Source of the DNA: Polytrichum commune
Lineage: Eukaryota; Streptophyta; Polytrichopsida; Polytrichales; Polytrichaceae
Length of the DNA: 64,000 nucleotides
Direction of reading: 5' to 3'
Assembly: GCA_950295325.1 (NCBI GenBank)
Contig: OX485803.1
Span: 30,557,554 to 30,621,553 of the forward strand
Under the pieces are notes generated by a model. It saw nothing but the letters and a program-made list of their open reading frames with translations. It was not told the DNA's origin and made no database searches. The position numbers and the translations under genes are program-made. The first letter of the stretch is position 1, and each line of letters starts with the position of its first letter. This document shows, in pieces, positions 1 to 13,568 of the stretch.

Positions 1-99
1 TTTATATCTCATATTATATTATCTAAAAATATAATTTATTTTTGTTGTATGCTTTATATTCTACGTTCATTGTTTCATTTTGGTCTTCTTATGAACACT

Positions 100-500
100 T
101 GCACTAATCTATCATTAAGATGACAAAGATAATTTTAAATGGTAAGTCACAAAATTATAACCTCAATGTTAATGAGGATTTTGTAATGTTTTTGACCTCC
201 AAGTTAATTACGTGCTTCATTGATGGTTTTACTTCCGAAATGATATCCCAATCAATTGCTTATTTACTAATTGGAAGTGCACATACATATTTGATTTTAG
301 ACCTTGAAGGTGAAGTGCACTCAATATGGGATTTGTAGTCAAGTAGCCTTCAAGAATGCAAGGGCAATGTTTTTTTTCGAAGTTGGGCGGGATGGGCAAC
401 AATTTTCGATCGGGTTCAAAATTTTCTTTAGAGGGTTGCCCTAGCCTAGATTTGACACCCCCGAAAGTTCGTGAGGGGGTATTTAATGTCCGCCCATATT
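100..500 (+). repeat. Solo arm of the foldback repeat family
   Basis: This stretch is clearly related to the right arm of the large palindrome at about 41160-42590 (compare 42160-42500) and to 32700-33190. Shared landmarks are the segment reading CTCAATATGGGATTTGTGG near 321, a GGGCGGG-type motif near 385 and a GGGTTGCCC motif near 434. A 72-codon open frame (120-338) lies in it, but the frame is not kept in the other copies, so I do not call it a gene. It is probably one arm of a degraded foldback element. Its outer limits are not sharp. Confidence 0.6.
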
Positions 501-2150
501 AATTTCTTAAAAATAACCGGACTAGTAATGATAGGTTGGCAATGCATGATGCTCCCACTTGTTTCTATATGAGGCATTTTTATTTTATCTAACCCCCTTT
601 GTATTATTGCCTCAAGTATTAGATTACACTAGGATTATTTAGAACTACTAAAACTTGGTATTTTTGAAACCCTTGAGACAAGGAGCCGACGACGTAAGGT
701 AGTGTCTAAAGTGGTTCACCTCATCTGCAAAGATGAATGAACTCTCACTAATGAAAATACATGAGTTGCCACGAATCCCCAACTGACCTAAGGCCCTTGG
801 GGTACATACATACATACATACATACATACCAACTCCCATATATCATCCATCATCCACTAGCGAATGAGCATTGGCCTACTTTCCCATCCCCGTTGCCAAG
901 TCCATTATATAACCTGCACAAGTCCCCACACCAATACATTCATCCACATTCATCCACCGTCTCGGGGCTTGGGCAGTTGTTCTCCTGCTTGAGAGGGGGC
1001 ATGACCTTCCCCTCGGAGGAGTGACTTTTTCGGAGGTGCCCTCAAACTTTCCTCGCGGGCAGGGCACCACCAGAAAACGCTTTCAAGGCTGCCCGTTAGA
1101 GTAGCCCGATAGGCCGAGAGTACTATACAATTGAACAATATGGACCTCTACATGCACGAAACCACGTGTTTAAGCTACATACTTTCATTCAAGTTAACTG
1201 TGACCATATTGGAAACTAACATAGTCTTTAACGGCACCTTTTGAGTTGGTTAAATACATCAATGTTGTTAATCACTTAGGTTCAAATTCACATGTCACAA
1301 CTTAAGTGCCATTAGCAACAAATACAAATGTTTATTATTTCAATCATTAATGCCACATATGAGTATATTTATAATTTATCACTTACACGAGATAATGCAC
1401 TAAATAAATTAGAAACCCCCAATTTTTTATTTATTAAAAAGAATATAAGACTTAACAAGACTTGTAATTGATTATTAGTAGGTAAGGCCCTCAAAGGGGG
1501 GCCCTTTTGTGAATAAAGGATCCATCCTTGGGCTCCCACCCTCAGTTAGGCCCATATTCGTAGAAAGCCACGACCCGAGGGCCTTACCGAGCGTAAATCC
1601 CTTTGGCAGATTTCGACCACTAGATTCAAGAGGCAATGAATGGCTCCGATGGCATCTACACAAGAAGCCCCACCATGATGCCTATCGGGCAATTACAATA
1701 TGTAAGAAGCCCACCGATTTCAAATGAATCATGTAGCAAGGCTTTACGATGCCGTAAAGCCCTCCAAATTTTTTTACATTGTTAATGAAGGGTGCCTTAC
1801 AGTGCATAATTGCCTGCCAAAAAAGAAGATTTCTTTCTTTCCATAATTAGTCCTAAACATCCCGGCTGTGAAATCTCCTCTCTACTTGACGGAAAACTTG
1901 TTAGGTGGTGAACTGCCTCCTGTGCTTTGGCGCTGGCCTGTCGGTCTTCTGTCTCAAAAAGAAAAAAGAAAAAAGAAAAAAGAAAAAAGAACCCTAAACC
2001 GTTGTTTGGATCTCTAATTGTGTGGTGCAAAATTCCCTAGAGAACTATACACTTGATAAAAGACCTTGGGACGTGGCCTTTCACGAATGTGGATCAACCC
2101 GGGGGCCTTTCTCTAGTACATAAAGTCCCAAACTAAATTCCCCTTTCGTA
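501..2150. other. Intergenic, no gene recognised; simple repeats and small hairpin
   Basis: Nothing in either strand resembles a known protein. A CATA microsatellite lies at about 801-830. A G(A)6 heptamer repeat of about five units lies near 1956-1990. A hairpin with an 8-bp stem (GGCTTTAC / GTAAAGCC) lies at 1740-1761. The short open frames at 1475-1727 overlap on both strands in GC-richer DNA and have no recognisable motif. Confidence 0.5.
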
Positions 2151-2160
2151 ATATGAGGTG

Positions 2161-2340
2161 CCCGCCGTGGAAGTTTCCCCTTGGAAGCTGCCCCTGCCCC
2201 GAGGAAACGTCTGAGGACGGCCCGCCGTGGAAGTTTTCCCCTAGAAGCTGCCCCTGCCCCGAGGAAATGTTTGAGGACGGCCCGCCGTGGAAGTTTTCCC
2301 CTGGAAGCTGCCCCTGCCCCGAGGAAGCGTTTCAGGGCAG
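2161..2340. repeat. 60-bp minisatellite, three units
   Basis: Three consecutive 60-bp units start at 2161, 2221 and 2281, each beginning CCCGCCGTGGAAGTTT and carrying CCCCTGCCCCGAGGAA. The units differ at a few positions, with most changes in the last. Because 60 is a multiple of three, the array keeps two frames open (2153-2425 and 2181-2531) and would encode a 20-residue repeat in each. I see no start context, neighbouring exons or homology that would make it a gene. It is GC-rich compared with its surroundings. Confidence 0.85.
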
Positions 2341-2425
2341 CCTCACCCTGCCCGGCTCCCCGACTGCGGCCGAGTGGAGAGATTTTTCGATTGCCCCGCC
2401 CTGTCCAATATGTGGCAGGCCTTGA

Positions 2426-4724
2426 GTGTCAATTAATAGCCGTAGCTGCTATCTTAGGCGTGTTCTTTTTTGGGTGTTGGATCGCCTTTCATGCACTGCC
2501 GCCACACAGGCGTAGCGACTCCTCCTCATAAATGATTCTTCCTTCCTTTTCACATCTCCATGTTGATTCCTCCTCCCTGGAGCGCCACAGCAGCAACTAA
2601 TAACTTAGGGCAAGCTCACGCAGTTCCTTTCGCCATCCCAATAACCAAGAAATGCTCGAGACATCAGGCCTCATCAATCAAACATTCCTCAACCCTCTGC
2701 GGGCCCGACTATTGTCGATCTGCCACTGGAGCGCAGGCAGAGTAACGGTGAGTCGGCGGCATAGCATCATTTGCATCCAACCTCCTCGTCATTCGTCTTT
2801 AAATTTTCGCTGAATTTGAGGAGTTTAAATTCTGCGTCGGGAGCCACCGGGCACGGACTAGGAACCCTTACCCAGGGGTTTAAGTGTGTGCATGATTCCT
2901 CCCCGTCCTTCTCTTCCTCATCTTGATCTCCATGGCTATTATGCGTCTAAGTAGGTTGTACTTTAGATTTGCGCTGGACTTCGCCGTCATCGGTTGGGAT
3001 TGAGAGTTTTTAATTCACCTAGGGGGACGGACTCCTCGCACGGACGTAGGCGTCATCCCGGGGGGGGGGGTCTGAGTGGAGAGTGTGGGGCGTTTGCTGA
3101 TCTTGGCTGCTGCTGCTGCACCTCTTCTTTTCAGGCTGGCTGATGTTGTTAGAAATGACGGCCGCGGCCGCGGTCGGTGATTTCTAGGTCACCGGAGCTG
3201 GTCGCGAGGCGTTCGTCATACGGAATGGTGGGGTGCGTTTGCGTGCGAGCTTGAGATACAGAGAGAGAGGCGAATGCGGTGGAGAGAGAGAGGGAATTCT
3301 GCGTGTTGTGACTTTCTACATATGTAGAGAGAGAGGGGCGAATGCGGTGCGGAGAGGGAAAGTCTTTGCGTTTTTGTCACTCTACATAGTGGTATGCATT
3401 CTTTCGTGCCGTGCATTCTGGTGACGCGGTAGTGAGCTCTCTATTAGTAGCGTAGGGGTGTTGATTGTTTCTTGACATTGCCGCTACAGATTCTGCGAAT
3501 TCTTGGAATCAGCAACCACGCGTTCATGTGTCCTTGCTTGGGGCTCTTCTTCCTGTCGCTTCAACTTCTTCCTCACGTTTAGCATTCTTTTTTCCTTGGA
3601 AAGTTCCTGAGGCACTTAGTGGGAGGATTGTGCAAGTCCTCTTACAATGGGGACTTACATTACCTACCGCAGGGGTTGCTTCGACGATGTCCTTTACGCG
3701 TTTCCTGATATCTTTATCAATGCGCCGGGTTAAGCTAGAAGTTCCTGTCTCTCAATCTTTATTAGTGTAGGCGGAGGTTTGAGAATGGTGCTGTGTCCAA
3801 ATCATGCTTGAATTGCTTCTTTCCCGTAAATGAGATCTAAATTTATCAATATTGATTTTCTATCGCATTGGTTATTCTTGATAGAAAATCTCAGGAAGAG
3901 ATACTTATCCCTCGAGATCAGCTGGTGCATGAACACGCTTGCCATTCGTCTTAACTGTTTAAGAGACTTTCTCTCACCTGATTGTTGTTAATGTTGAAAT
4001 GCGATGCCTGCCTCACTTCAGCAGGAAGGTCGTTTGTGTTTAGTGATGATGGTCTCTTAATCTATACTTCTCACACTCTTAAGCCTCTCTTCAGGGCGTA
4101 TTCATCATCCGGAAGCACACATGTCGTGTCGTTGGGGTTCATCTACAATATTTGTACCGGAGGTGGACTGTTTTTGATGGACTGGAACAAGGAAGTCTAT
4201 TGACTGGCTGGTGCGCTTCTGATGATGCTTATCAATGTGGGAGTCATTTAACTTACAGAGTTCAGCAGGATTGTCTGCTGCACTGGACGTTGTATTTTAT
4301 AGGCAAGTTGTCAGCGCGTTGCACCAGCAAAAGCAGATTTTCGAAATGTGACATACTTAGCTTCGGGTTACCATTTGGGGATAGCTGGATGGGTTTAAGC
4401 TTGTATGTTTGAAGTGGGCAATGTAGAAGTGAAGCGGTGAGAGAGCATTTTTTAAGGTTGTTTGCCCTCATCGTTACACCAATAGACATTTGAAGGCTTT
4501 CAGCCCAAATGCTCCAGGATTGAGTTTTGCTGTGATCGTCATTCTTAAGGTGTCGTAGTCACTCATGGAGATCGTATGAGTGGAGCTCGTGGGGAACTCG
4601 GATTTATTGGAAGTAGAATTGGGAAATAGGGAGGTCTTCTACAAGCAGGCTGATCATATGAGCAAGTATGAGGCAAGAGAGGCAGTGTCATTGAATGAGT
4701 CTCCAAGGTTAAGCGAAGACAGCC
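2426..4724 (+). promoter_or_regulatory. Upstream region of the EDM2-like gene; GA-rich, with a short direct duplication
   Basis: No exon could be assigned here. Positions 3060-3070 hold a run of G. Around 3160 there is a CpG-dense GGCCGCGGCCGCGG stretch. At about 3255-3320 and 3328-3395 a GAGAGAG...GCGAATGCGGTG...CTCTACATA-like block is repeated imperfectly, giving a GA/CT-rich region typical of plant 5' leaders or core promoters. A 59-codon open frame at 4576-4752 ends just where the first recognised EDM2 exon frame begins. It could be a missed 5' exon in another frame. The EDM2 N-terminal domain known from Arabidopsis was not found. Confidence 0.35.
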
Positions 4725-7700
4725 ATGGGTCTACAAGACAACGCAGAGATGAATGGTGAAGAACATAGTGAAGATTATGATGGACTGGAGGACCCAGAAA
4801 GTGCTGTGCAATCTGGAGAGTCGTTCTGGTGTAGTCTTTGTGATGATGGAGGGAAACTACTGTTGTAAGCTCCTATCCTCCATGGTTGGAGTTTTGACCA
4901 TAAATTTATGCATCATTTCAGTTGCATTTTTGTGTTGCGAGTTCCTCGGAAAGAGTGTAGGATTGAGTTCGATGGCGTTGTGTGTGGTAGTGGCTTGCCC
5001 CCTCACGTCTATAGCAAGTTTATGTGTTCCATGCACCAAGACTTATGCCTACACATTTCAAGCTGTGCAGAGTGTGTGTGCTTGAGAATTGATGCAATCA
5101 GTGTTTTGTCCTCTCTAGGAAAGTTTCGAGGTCTAGGTGGTGAACAGATATGACCATCAGCACGTGTTTCTCATTTTGAACCTTGTCTTGGTTAAATAGG
5201 GTCTTGAAGTTAATCTGAGTATATCTGTATGTTCTAAATTATCGTGTGGTGTGCCAGCTGTGATGGCCCATGCCTGCGTTCATTCCATGCATGTCTCTCT
5301 GAGCAAGAGAAAGAGGAGGGAAAGACCTGTAGAACTCTTGGTTACACGGAACAGCAATTTAAGGTTAGTTATTTGAATTGTTGGTGTTCTTTTTTTTGGG
5401 GTGCTTCTATTCACTATAGTCAAACCATCGTTGAGTGAGGGTAGATTGTGGACACTGTATGTTTGTCATCAAGGTATCTAATCATCCAGTGTTGGCTACA
5501 GGCTATTGAGAATGACTTTTCAACATGGCTTTGTCGAAACTGCAAGCATGGTGAACAGCTGTGCTTTGTCTGCCGCAAACTTGGAAAATCTGAGGGAGAA
5601 GACAAGGAGGTTGGTGCCTGTAACATCATTTTCTATGGGCTGTTAATCGGAACCATGATGCACTTGTGCCGCCTCTTGATGGTAGATGGAGCGATTGATG
5701 TCTCTTCATTCAAATTTCTTTAGTACAACAAGTATGGTCTGTTGTCTAGTGGTCAACTTTACACTCGGGTAAAGAAGTTAACAATGTCCGAACATTTCAT
5801 GAAATGCCAGCATTTTTGACACTTGTGCCTTGCAGGTCTTTAACTGTAATACCTCGCACTGTGGGCACTTCTTTCATCCAATGTGCGTGGCGAGGGCCCT
5901 TACAAAAGATGCCCTCAAACAGAATAGTTACGCAGTTCGCATCAAGCTTGGTAAAGAGGCATTTGTCTGTCCTTCGCACAAGTGTCACAAGTGTAGGGAG
6001 TTTGAAGATGATGGAACTGATCCTGGGAGACAATTTGCTAAGTGCAGGCAATGCCCGTTAGCTTGGCATATACAGTGCTTGCCAAAGTGAGTCAAGGAAC
6101 TTCCAACCAAGTGTTGTTTTCTTGAGAATGTTTATTGTTAACATTTATATGGTTTTGAGTCTAATGTGCTGCCATTTCTCTGTTCGTGACACTAGAATAT
6201 ATAGATCAAACATAATTGCTTCTGCTATTTCATTATTACTGTGTTTTTTGAGTGCTTCTGCAATTATCTTGCAAGTGGAGTCCCATTTGGCTGATAGACA
6301 GTATGCTTTTTGTTCTGCACAAGCTCAAAGTGCATAAGCACATTGGTGTGCCTATCCTGACAAGATTTGAAACTGCCATTGACCAGGAATGTTTTATTTG
6401 AAGGAGATCCGCGCTTAAAGAGCTTAGGGCTCCCTCAAAGAGCTTGGAAAGTACCTGTAGGAGATAGAGATGATGATTTTCGAGTTGGCATATATTGCGA
6501 GTACATACCTATCCCCCTTCCTTGACTATCTACATGCAGATGATTGCATATTACATTCTTCCAAAGTTTTCCAGCAAGAGCATGCCTTTGAATATAGTAC
6601 AGTTGTAAAAATTGAAAGGGAACGTGCATTGAGAATATGCATAATCTTGGTCTGTCTACTGTCTAATATTGACTTGTGGAAGAGCATGAATAGCAACAAA
6701 AATGTAACATTAAGGCTGGTTGAGCTTGGTTTGAAGATGATGGATTAGATGTTTCTTGTCTTCTTCATCTTTTTAATTAAGAATGGGTTGAGTTCATATT
6801 TCCATGCAAGATTGATTTTATATGCTGAAAATTTTTAGGAGATTGTTATGGTCCACCTCAAGGGGTCAATGTGTGATTAGGAGAACCTGTATGAGAAATC
6901 TGAGGCTATTTTTGTAATGAGTGGGACATTCAATGGATTGAACAGAGAACATATATTTCCCATTCAGGCTTCGGATATGGTCAAATTCCCACTGTCTCAT
7001 GTCGTTCGCCAGAAATGCAAGGAACGGACCAGTTATCTGCCAGAGTCTACTATTGAGAAGTCCAAAAAGTCAATCAATGGCAGCTTGGCAATAAGTAAAA
7101 GGGCTCCTGCATTAGACGTGCGGGCCCCTCTGAAGAAGTATAAGCCAAAGACTTCTGTTTTAGATAGAAGGAAGGATTCCATCAGCCAGTTGAAGATTCA
7201 GAGTGATTTGGATGTGCGAAAAGTTTCAAGTGTTAAGCATTCTAATGTGAAGCAACCACCACCAAAGTCTAAAGCTGTAGGTGGAGGTTCCAGGGCTGAG
7301 ACACCTCAATTGCCATCAGAAGAATTTATGAAGCAAAGGTTTGCAAACTCTAGATAGTTTATTGGAAGTGATGTGGATGTTTAAGTCTTTCATTAGAGGA
7401 GGATGTGGTGCTGCCTAAGTATCTGAATGGTGTACAACTAGATGAATTTTCTTCTAGTTTAGAGTCACTGTTGTGGTAAACATGTGCAAGGTCTTTCCTG
7501 CATTGATACTACCAGTTTTGGTGCAGAATTGATGAGATCATTGCCAGATCAAAAGAGGTCAAGACTCTTGAAGATGTGAGGAAGGATCTCCAGATTCCAA
7601 GTCACTATAGTGACAAAAGACTTGCCCAGGACGGAGGAAAGTTCATATATGATGGAGAACTGTCTTCAATTCTGAATGTAAGTAGGTGTATCATCCTGAC

Positions 7701-10700
7701 ATATGAAAAGGTGTGTATGCTGATCATTATGGACATCTACACGGTGCTGGTGTGGACATTCCACTTGATGGATCTACATGAAAATATAGTCATCAGTGTG
7801 AATTACACTAATTTGGAAGTCCACAGGTGCCTAGGTGCTCCATTAAGGGTGGTGAACCAAGCCTTGGATGGTATCCCCATGGTCATTTTTACTAACCCAC
7901 ACTTATGACCAGATTTGGGGGACTAAATGGTTCCACTCCACTAACAGTGGAGCTGCTAAAAGAAGGCATAATTTGGGAAATAATGACGGATTGCCTACCT
8001 TCATCTTTTTATTCTAGAAAATAGAACAGCCTTGTGCAAATTGTCTGGAATGGTTATAGCAGTGTGGTCACCCAGGATTTTAAATATGCAGAATGTTGAG
8101 ACCTAGTCCAGAAGATACATCTACATTGACTTCTGTAGATGTTGTTGACCTTTCCCTTTCAGATCACTTTCTAAGTTTCTTGTGACAGAAGGTTTTGTTT
8201 GATGCTGAAAGTTGTAGTCTTGATTCTATAATCAGCAGCAAATCAACATGGTCGTTGTCATCAGTTGTTCAGGGTGCCACTGCTGTTCACAATTTCTGAA
8301 CTGTACTATGCAGAGTATACCAAAGGCATTGAATGTTTTAAAGAATGGTGGTAAAATAGAGGAAGCAAAATGCTTGTGCCCAATCAAGTCTATTTTGCAA
8401 CTAGACAGGGTTGAGGTGAGAACCTTCTGACTATTGCCTAACAATTTGTACAATGTTTTATCTAGTACATTTTAGTGCTTAATGATATCACAAAAGTTGT
8501 TAGGAGACACCGTCTGGAAGTTTGGTCTTGAGTTTTGTATCCTGCATTCACTGTATTGGTTGTCCAACCTGCCCACTTATACTGGCTTATTTGTTCCCTT
8601 TACTCTGGGTTATAGAGAGCAATGAAGCTGTTCTTAAATCCTTGCTTACATGGACAACGCTACACTTCTTTTGGACGACATTTTACCTTAAAGGAAAAGT
8701 TAGTGGAGGTATGTATATTGAGTTCTGTACTTTAATTTTGGCATCTGCAGACGAGGACTATACTTTGAGAATTCTTGAGGTACACAATATGATCAGATCT
8801 TAGACTCAATACTGGCTTAGAAGATGTATCTGTATAAATCTCTATCTATAATATACCTGAGCTGTGTCAGCTTCCTTAAATGATGAATATGGCCCATCCC
8901 AGTTCCAGACTGGAATTTTCTTTGGAGTTTTGTGGCCCTTGACGGTTCCAAAATGAAGTCCACCCTCTTCAAATCTGCTGAAGCTGCCTATACACTCAGA
9001 GCACAAATCTTGCCAATTCATAGCCCTTTTACACGGCTGCCCCGTGCAGGTACTGCACAGGCCAGGCTAGTATGCTTATGTCAATAACTGAGTCTACTTT
9101 GTGCAGGTTGTGGATAGGCTGCAGTGGTATATTGATGACGGAGATATGGTAAGTATCACCTATTTGCAGTGCTCTTTTTGTATCATGGACATTCATTGAG
9201 CCCCTTGGTCCTTGAAGGGCTTAGTGATAAGGTACTTGACAAAAAAATATTGGGTTGTATATTTTGTGATTAATCTAGGCGTCAAATGGTTCTAACATGG
9301 TTCCCTTGCATGTGAAGGTGGCTGACTTCTGTTGCGGTGCAAATGATTTCTCAATTGAGGTCAGGAACAAGTTGTTAAAGGCAGGAAAAAATAACTGCGA
9401 ATTCAAAAACTTTGACATCTTGGCACCAAAAGTAGGTGTCCTCATTGTTGTATTCTCAGTTGTACCTTCAAAGTGGAAGTTTCCTTTTGAATTAGTTTGA
9501 TTATGCATCCTCTCTATGTGGGATACAATTCTGGAAATCTCAGGTCTAACTGTTGTGGTTGTGAAGGATTTATTCATATTTTTCGTCAGGAATTATGTCC
9601 AAGTTGGGGGCATGCAGGACTGGACCTGACCATTCCTGTATGTATTTGCCAGAACAATTTTCATTTTGAGCAGCGAGACTGGTTCACAGTGCAACCTGGC
9701 GAGCTTACATCTGGGGATAGGCTGGTCAGTGCTGGTCTGGTGGTCAGATATTCAAAGTTATGATTTGTTTTATTACTGTTTTCTTTGTTCTTGAATAGGC
9801 ATGCCCATATTAGGCACATTGGTTTCGACTCTTGCAACAAGGGAGTAGTTGGCGTTGGGTAGTGTCAAGCTAAAGTTCAATAATAGTTCTTGTATTGTGC
9901 GTTTGGTGCAGATCATTGGCTTGAACCCTCCATTTGGTGTCATGGCAAACAACTTCATAGACTGGACATTAAAGTTCAGGCCCAAAATAGTGCTCCTAAT
10001 TGTTCCAGAGGAGACAAAGAGGTGATTCTTTTCTTTGCTAATATGCCATGTATAAAAAGGTTTTCAATTTAAATTGTATGCAGCCTAATATAAGTAGTTC
10101 ATTGCTAATATTAGGTATTGGTATTGAGCATAAATTTTGGTAACTTGCAGGCTTGAACCTGATTACAGCCTTATCTGGTCAGATTCCAATTTGATGAGTG
10201 GGAAGGTATGTGCAACTGTTATTTTACTCATGTACTGAGTCATTTGTGCTGGATAGTGGATTCTTCAATCTGTACTTCCTTATTAGAGGCATAAATAATT
10301 AGTTGCTACTGAACAGTTGGCCGGGGGGGGGGGGCTTCTATTGAGGTTGATCTGTGAGTCTAGTGTTTAGTGTTCCGCTCCACCATTTCTGGTGGTAGTT
10401 CTGGGCTTAGCTACAAACAATATTGGCAGAAGTAGTTACAAGATATGTTTCCATTTTATTTATATATAATGAAATATCTTCTGTGACTTGTTTATAATTA
10501 AGTTTTATAAGAAGGTGGCTTGAGCACTGTCCTCCTTAGAAGTGTTCCTTTATTGAGTACTGGTGATCCAAAAAGTGGTCATAGGAGAAGCCTTGATTTT
10601 TCTGCCACCTGATACTGGCTACATCGTCTGCAGTCATTCTATTTGCCAGGTTCCGTGGACACATATAGTACCATGCTGGAGGACTGGAATAAGAAAGCAC

Positions 10701-13041
10701 CTCCTTTATATCTCTGGAGCCGTGTTGATTGTGCAGAGAAACATCGTCAAATTGCGCTGCTCCAGGGGCACATTAAAGATCTCACATCTGACATGATGCA
10801 TCCCTTTCTGAATGATGAAGTGCCTCATCATCGAATTCACTCTGGGTCTGAAAGCCAAGGCATACCTTACAACTCTAAAGCTGTGCAGGTTGCAGATTGT
10901 GCAGACAAGTGTCTTGCAATTGCACCAGAGTCTGGCCAAGGAAAAGCATACCACACTGCACTCCCCTTGCTGCATCAGGAAAGGCAACTAATCTCATCGC
11001 ATTCTCAAATTGAGACCACAAGCATTGTGCTCATTCCTGAAGCTCTGCAGGTGAGTCCTTAGTTATGTTAGTTTCTTTGCTGCAGGTCCTACAGTTATTT
11101 GTGCATATATATTCAACATGTGGTCTACTCCTTGCTTTCAAATATTCCAGCTTGAAATGTTAGTACAGAGATTGTACTGTCAAAATAAACTTGTATGGAT
11201 CTTACCATAAGAGGTTCCACCATTTGGTACCAAATTATTTGTTTTAACAGTGTTTGGTTGTTCTACCTTAATATAAGTCCATTGCTCTGTAGGGATCACC
11301 TCAGGTAGATGGTGGGTTTCAAGATCCAAAAGATGGTGAGTTTCTAGCTTGGAAGCAAACAAGTGGAGAACGTGAATTGGATCCTTCAGACGATCTTGGC
11401 ACAAGGCCATTTATGTTGAACAATCATGATACTTTGCACCAAGCCAAGCTCAATGCTTCCTATAAACCTGTGGGACCAAGGAAGAGACCTTTTAGTACAA
11501 CTGGTGGCATGTCAAACAAATCTACTAGATCAAAGAAACAATGTATGAACTCTCACCAACATGGGCAAGGTTTATTGCAAAGAAGCAATTTAATTTTGCA
11601 AGACAAAGGTATTATTAGCTCAAGGGATGCACTTGGAAAGGCAAGTAAAAGTCCACAACATCATGACCCTGATACAGTGATAGGCAGAAACAGGGATGTT
11701 GAAATTGGACAAGGAAGGTTAGTTGGCGGTGGTATTTGTAGAGAAAGGAGGGATATGGAATATGCAGAAGGCTCTGCTAATGGGAACCATTGTAGTTCTA
11801 AGAATATGGAGAAGCCTTGTGTGGGAGGTGATGGATTTCACAGAGATCCTCGGAACAGTGGCACCGAGAGGAGGGCCTATGAAGGTGAGGCAACCTTATG
11901 ATTGCAAAGGATAATTTCCGACAGTGGTAATCAAAAAAGCAGTGCTGAAGTTTATAGTTTCTTTATACTGTTGGAAGGGATTTTTTTTCTTTAATTTTGA
12001 CAGCGTCATTCATGTGTTGGGGACCCTGCCAAAAGAGGAAATCTTTGGTCTGCATAAAACTTAAAAAGATCAATTTCTGGAAAGATCAATAGTTCTTGGG
12101 AACATTCTGAGAAGGGTCTCATAGTGAAGAATAGATAAAACTCCTACAGGTTAGATTATGTCTGTAGTGGTCTCTGTAGAATAGAGTTCTTGTGAACTTT
12201 ATAACATAGCTTAATGGATGAGAGGATGTTAAAGAACTGGTCCCTGAGGAGAGGTACAGATTTGTAGATAGTTCCCACGAAGGCTTAGAAAGGAATCTAA
12301 AAAATCTGATGTAGGTACAATGAAGGTTTCAGATGCTTAATAAATAAAACTTTCTCATGTTGTACAGGAGAGGAGAAAGCAGATCTGAGAGTGCCAAAGT
12401 GGTACAAAAATCAGTTGGAGAAGAAAGCGGGTCGATGGGAGGACTTGCAACCCTCTGATGGGAAGGCTGAAGTGCTACAGATAGATTTCGATGCGGCCCC
12501 AACGCCACATAGAAGCTTTTCAACTTATGATGGTTCAATGCCACACATGTCCTCTGAGGATCCCAAAGAAGATGAAGTTTTGAATTGGCAAGAAAATCCA
12601 CCTCGAGATACACATGCATCAGAATATCAAGGAAGGAGTGGACATTTTTTGCCACCTGCAACAGGTTATGATGAACCTCCTAGTAATGGTGTTCGCACAA
12701 ATGAGATGCATAACAGAGGTTATGGTGGACCAGGCTGGGAAAGGTCTACTGGAATGCCCCATGTTTGCCCTTCCAGTCTTGGTGGAAATGGAGGTTTTCA
12801 AACAAACAGGCACGTATATCCTTACCAGAACGTGTACAATTTACCTCCGAGCCATACTTATTATCCATATCCCCACAATTATGTGGCTCCCAGACACCCC
12901 TCGAGGATGATACAAGACGGTTTGTATAATTATGGTCCTCTTCCTCAACACACCAACCAACTGTTGTATACTAATGTGGTGCCTCCTTCACCAGGCTGGG
13001 GAGGACCTCCACCGGTCTGGCATATTGACAATTGTTTGTAG
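4725..13041 (+). CDS. EDM2: EDM2-like PHD-finger chromatin protein, 17 exons
   Basis: Exons proposed: 4725-4864, 5258-5363, 5502-5609, 5836-6086, 6387-6500, 6946-7338, 7527-7677, 8314-8415, 8616-8708, 9107-9148, 9318-9431, 9653-9724, 9912-10021, 10151-10205, 10634-11050, 11293-11884, 12368-13041. All joins are GT-AG and phase-compatible, giving about 1,177 residues; the Arabidopsis protein is about 1,300. Residues 36-60 form a PHD-type Cys/His cluster (CSLCDDGGKLLFCDGPC). Residues 93-202 carry further Cys/His pairs of the atypical EDM2 PHD array. The methyltransferase-like core has DFCCGANDF at about 503-511 and LNPPFGV at about 566-572, then FYLPGS and LEDWN. The tail is Pro/Gly/Tyr-rich. 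In Arabidopsis, EDM2 binds modified histone H3 and controls heterochromatin and poly(A) choice at transposon-bearing introns; a like role here is inference. The start is uncertain: the N-terminal domain upstream of the PHD is missing or unrecognised. Confidence 0.88.
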
Positions 13042-13568
13042 AGCTTATTGTTCACGCTCGATTGAGGTGACAGTCTCCCTGGTTGCACATGTGCACAGAT
13101 TTTTGAGTTACTTTGGTCCAAGTGGTTTCAATTTGTTTATATTGTATGATATTCTGCAGAGAACATCGATGTGCTTCCATCTGTCCCTGCTAATTTGGAG
13201 GCATATGGAGATTTTAATCTGTTGGAGTCATTTTCAACGATTGAGAGTACTGTGTTGAGTATTCACCTGTGTCAAATTAAATTTCCATGATTTCTTTTGC
13301 AATGAAAGTAATGGAAAGATGTCCCATATATACATAGAATCCACAATGTGGCTGTGTAATAAGGTATGTGGTCCTTGAGTGTAACCCCCAGGTTTTTTCG
13401 CTTGTTTCAGTAGGTTAGCAAATGTCACAACAAACGTTGATTGTCAAAACCGAGGTCCAAGGCACTCGGTTGGTTGTGGACATCCACCTTTTTGCTGATC
13501 CTAAGCCTCACTTTTTGTTGTTGCCATACACAATCAACTCCACCCGTGTTTACTCTGCACATGCAATT
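12075..13568 (+). repeat. Segmental duplication, left copy: EDM2 3' block
   Basis: From the last EDM2 intron through the 3' flank this region aligns almost base for base with 29781-31327. Homology starts at TCTGGAAAGATCAATAG in both. The right copy has about 45 bp extra in the intron (near 29978-30022), between two AGTT-type sites. This is the left boundary of the tandem duplication. Confidence 0.9.

Noticed and set aside
3465..3770. 101-codon open frame as the EDM2 N-terminal exon
   Set aside because: No resemblance to the EDM2 N-terminal domain and no splice join in phase with the PHD exon could be made.
12329..12661. 110-codon minus-strand frame, repeated at 30084-30419
   Set aside because: Antisense of the duplicated EDM2 last exon and its flank; kept only because the DNA is duplicated.
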